Shown here in pieces: positions 6,294-6,790 of a stretch of 6,790 nucleotides of DNA (positions are counted from its first letter, which is position 1; each line of letters opens with the position of its first letter). The translations under genes and the position numbers were made by a program. The DNA is taken from the NCBI GenBank assembly GCA_900556425.1, contig USOR01000046.1, forward strand, positions 1 to 6,790, read 5' to 3'. Below the pieces are notes generated by a model, which worked only from the letters and a program-made list of their open reading frames with translations, was not told the DNA's origin and ran no database searches. This DNA is from an uncultured Coriobacteriaceae bacterium. Lineage in GTDB: Bacteria; Actinomycetota; Coriobacteriia; Coriobacteriales; QAMH01.

Positions 6294-6790
6294 TACTTGC
6301 CATCCTTTTCATTCGTCTGGTCTCCGCCTGCGACAGTCTCGTCGCTCACGATGATGGCGTCGACATCAATGGGCTGCGGGTCATCCGGGCCTTGCGCGTC
6401 CTCGACAGTCGCGCTCATGGTCGCAAGCTCGTCCTCATATGCCTGCTTGTGAGCGGCGTTTTCCTCGATGCGAGCTATGAGCTCGGCATGCGATGCACGA
6501 AACGCCGCATCATCTGCCAGCTGCTCGTAGACATCGCGGCCAAGCTGCTGCATGAGCTTGTTCTCCTCAAGCACCAGATCGGCAATGCGTTCGGCGGCAT
6601 CGCTCACACCGGCGGCGCGCATATTGTCCGCCATCTGCGCAAGCTGTGCGGGGTCTGCGAGCAGGTCGCTGACGAGGTTATACAGATCGTCCGCCGTGAA
6701 CGACCCTTCGAGCAGCACCTTTGCGCCGCCGGCGCGCTCGAGCACGCGCGCGTTGCGCTCCTGATGGTTGTTCGTGACGTTCGGCGACGG
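6293..6790 (-). CDS. murG: MurG, C-terminal part with an extra acidic tail
   Basis: MurG transfers GlcNAc from UDP-GlcNAc to undecaprenyl-linked muramoyl-pentapeptide (lipid I) on the inner face of the membrane, giving lipid II. Only the last 165 residues are in the window; the gene enters from the right edge. The first visible residues, PSPNVTNNHQERNARVLERA, match the MurG segment S-P-x-V-x-x-x-H-Q-x-x-N-A near the end of the UDP-GlcNAc-binding domain. Residues 21-75 (G-G-A-K-V-L-L to A-A-E-R-I-A-D-L-V-L-E) match the closing helices. MurG normally stops soon after this point. Here about 90 residues follow: a charged, probably coiled-coil stretch (76-125), then a disordered-looking Asp/Glu/Pro-rich tail ending E-K-D-G-K. 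The tail stays open to a TAA overlapping the hisS start and does not look like a frameshift. The partner downstream, hisS, is unusual for the murG cell-division cluster. Confidence 0.85.
   Translation of the reverse strand, partial: PSPNVTNNHQERNARVLERAGGAKVLLEGSFTADDLYNLVSDLLADPAQLAQMADNMRAAGVSDAAERIADLVLEENKLMQQLGRDVYEQLADDAAFRASHAELIARIEENAAHKQAYEDELATMSATVEDAQGPDDPQPIDVDAIIVSDETVAGGDQTNEKDGK

Noticed and set aside
5148..6452. A 434-codon open frame on the plus strand opposite hisS
   Set aside because: It is the antisense shadow of an intact HisRS and runs on across the hisS/murG border, with no ribosome site and no recognisable domain.
1..6790. CRISPR arrays, insertion sequences, tRNA or rRNA genes, phage genes
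   Set aside because: No regularly spaced repeats, transposase motifs, cloverleaf sequences or rRNA-like stretches were seen on either strand.

Overview
The window is a GC-rich bacterial segment in which every credible gene lies on the minus strand, so it is best read from right to left. Most of it (about 380 to 6790) looks like one genome: the end of murG, then hisS, aspS, a 56-residue unknown protein, proS and the start of rpsP. Three aminoacyl-tRNA synthetases (His, Asp, Pro) therefore lie in one run, between a peptidoglycan glycosyltransferase and a ribosomal protein. The high GC content, GTG and TTG starts with good Shine-Dalgarno sequences, a ProRS with an editing insertion, and an AspRS predicted to be non-discriminating fit an anaerobic actinobacterium of the Coriobacteriia type. 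That assignment is inference; no rRNA or other decisive marker is present.

Layout on the minus strand: murG (3' part only) overlaps hisS by one base (TAATG). About 120 bases with a candidate promoter follow, then aspS, which starts at GTG behind a near-perfect Shine-Dalgarno sequence. aspS is broken: about 59 bases are missing around 4406, which shifts the frame just before class II motif 1. A strong hairpin ends aspS. A 300-base AT-richer gap leads to a 56-residue protein with its own Shine-Dalgarno sequence and a palindromic terminator. proS is intact. After a leader with a -10 box and an 8-bp hairpin, rpsP starts at TTG.

The leftmost 380 bases do not belong to this story. The rpsP reading frame runs, after about 78 residues, without a stop into the C-terminal 60 or so residues of ArgC (arginine biosynthesis). 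The start of an acyltransferase-3 family membrane protein follows. S16 and ArgC are never one protein in known biology, so the junction near 370-385 is most simply a chimeric assembly join or a recent rearrangement. With the aspS deletion, it makes assembly quality the first thing to test.

I found no new biological system. The functional content is ordinary housekeeping: cell-wall precursor synthesis, tRNA charging and ribosome assembly. The observations most worth a second look are the S16/ArgC junction, the aspS lesion, a roughly 90-residue acidic C-terminal tail on MurG, and the small unknown protein.
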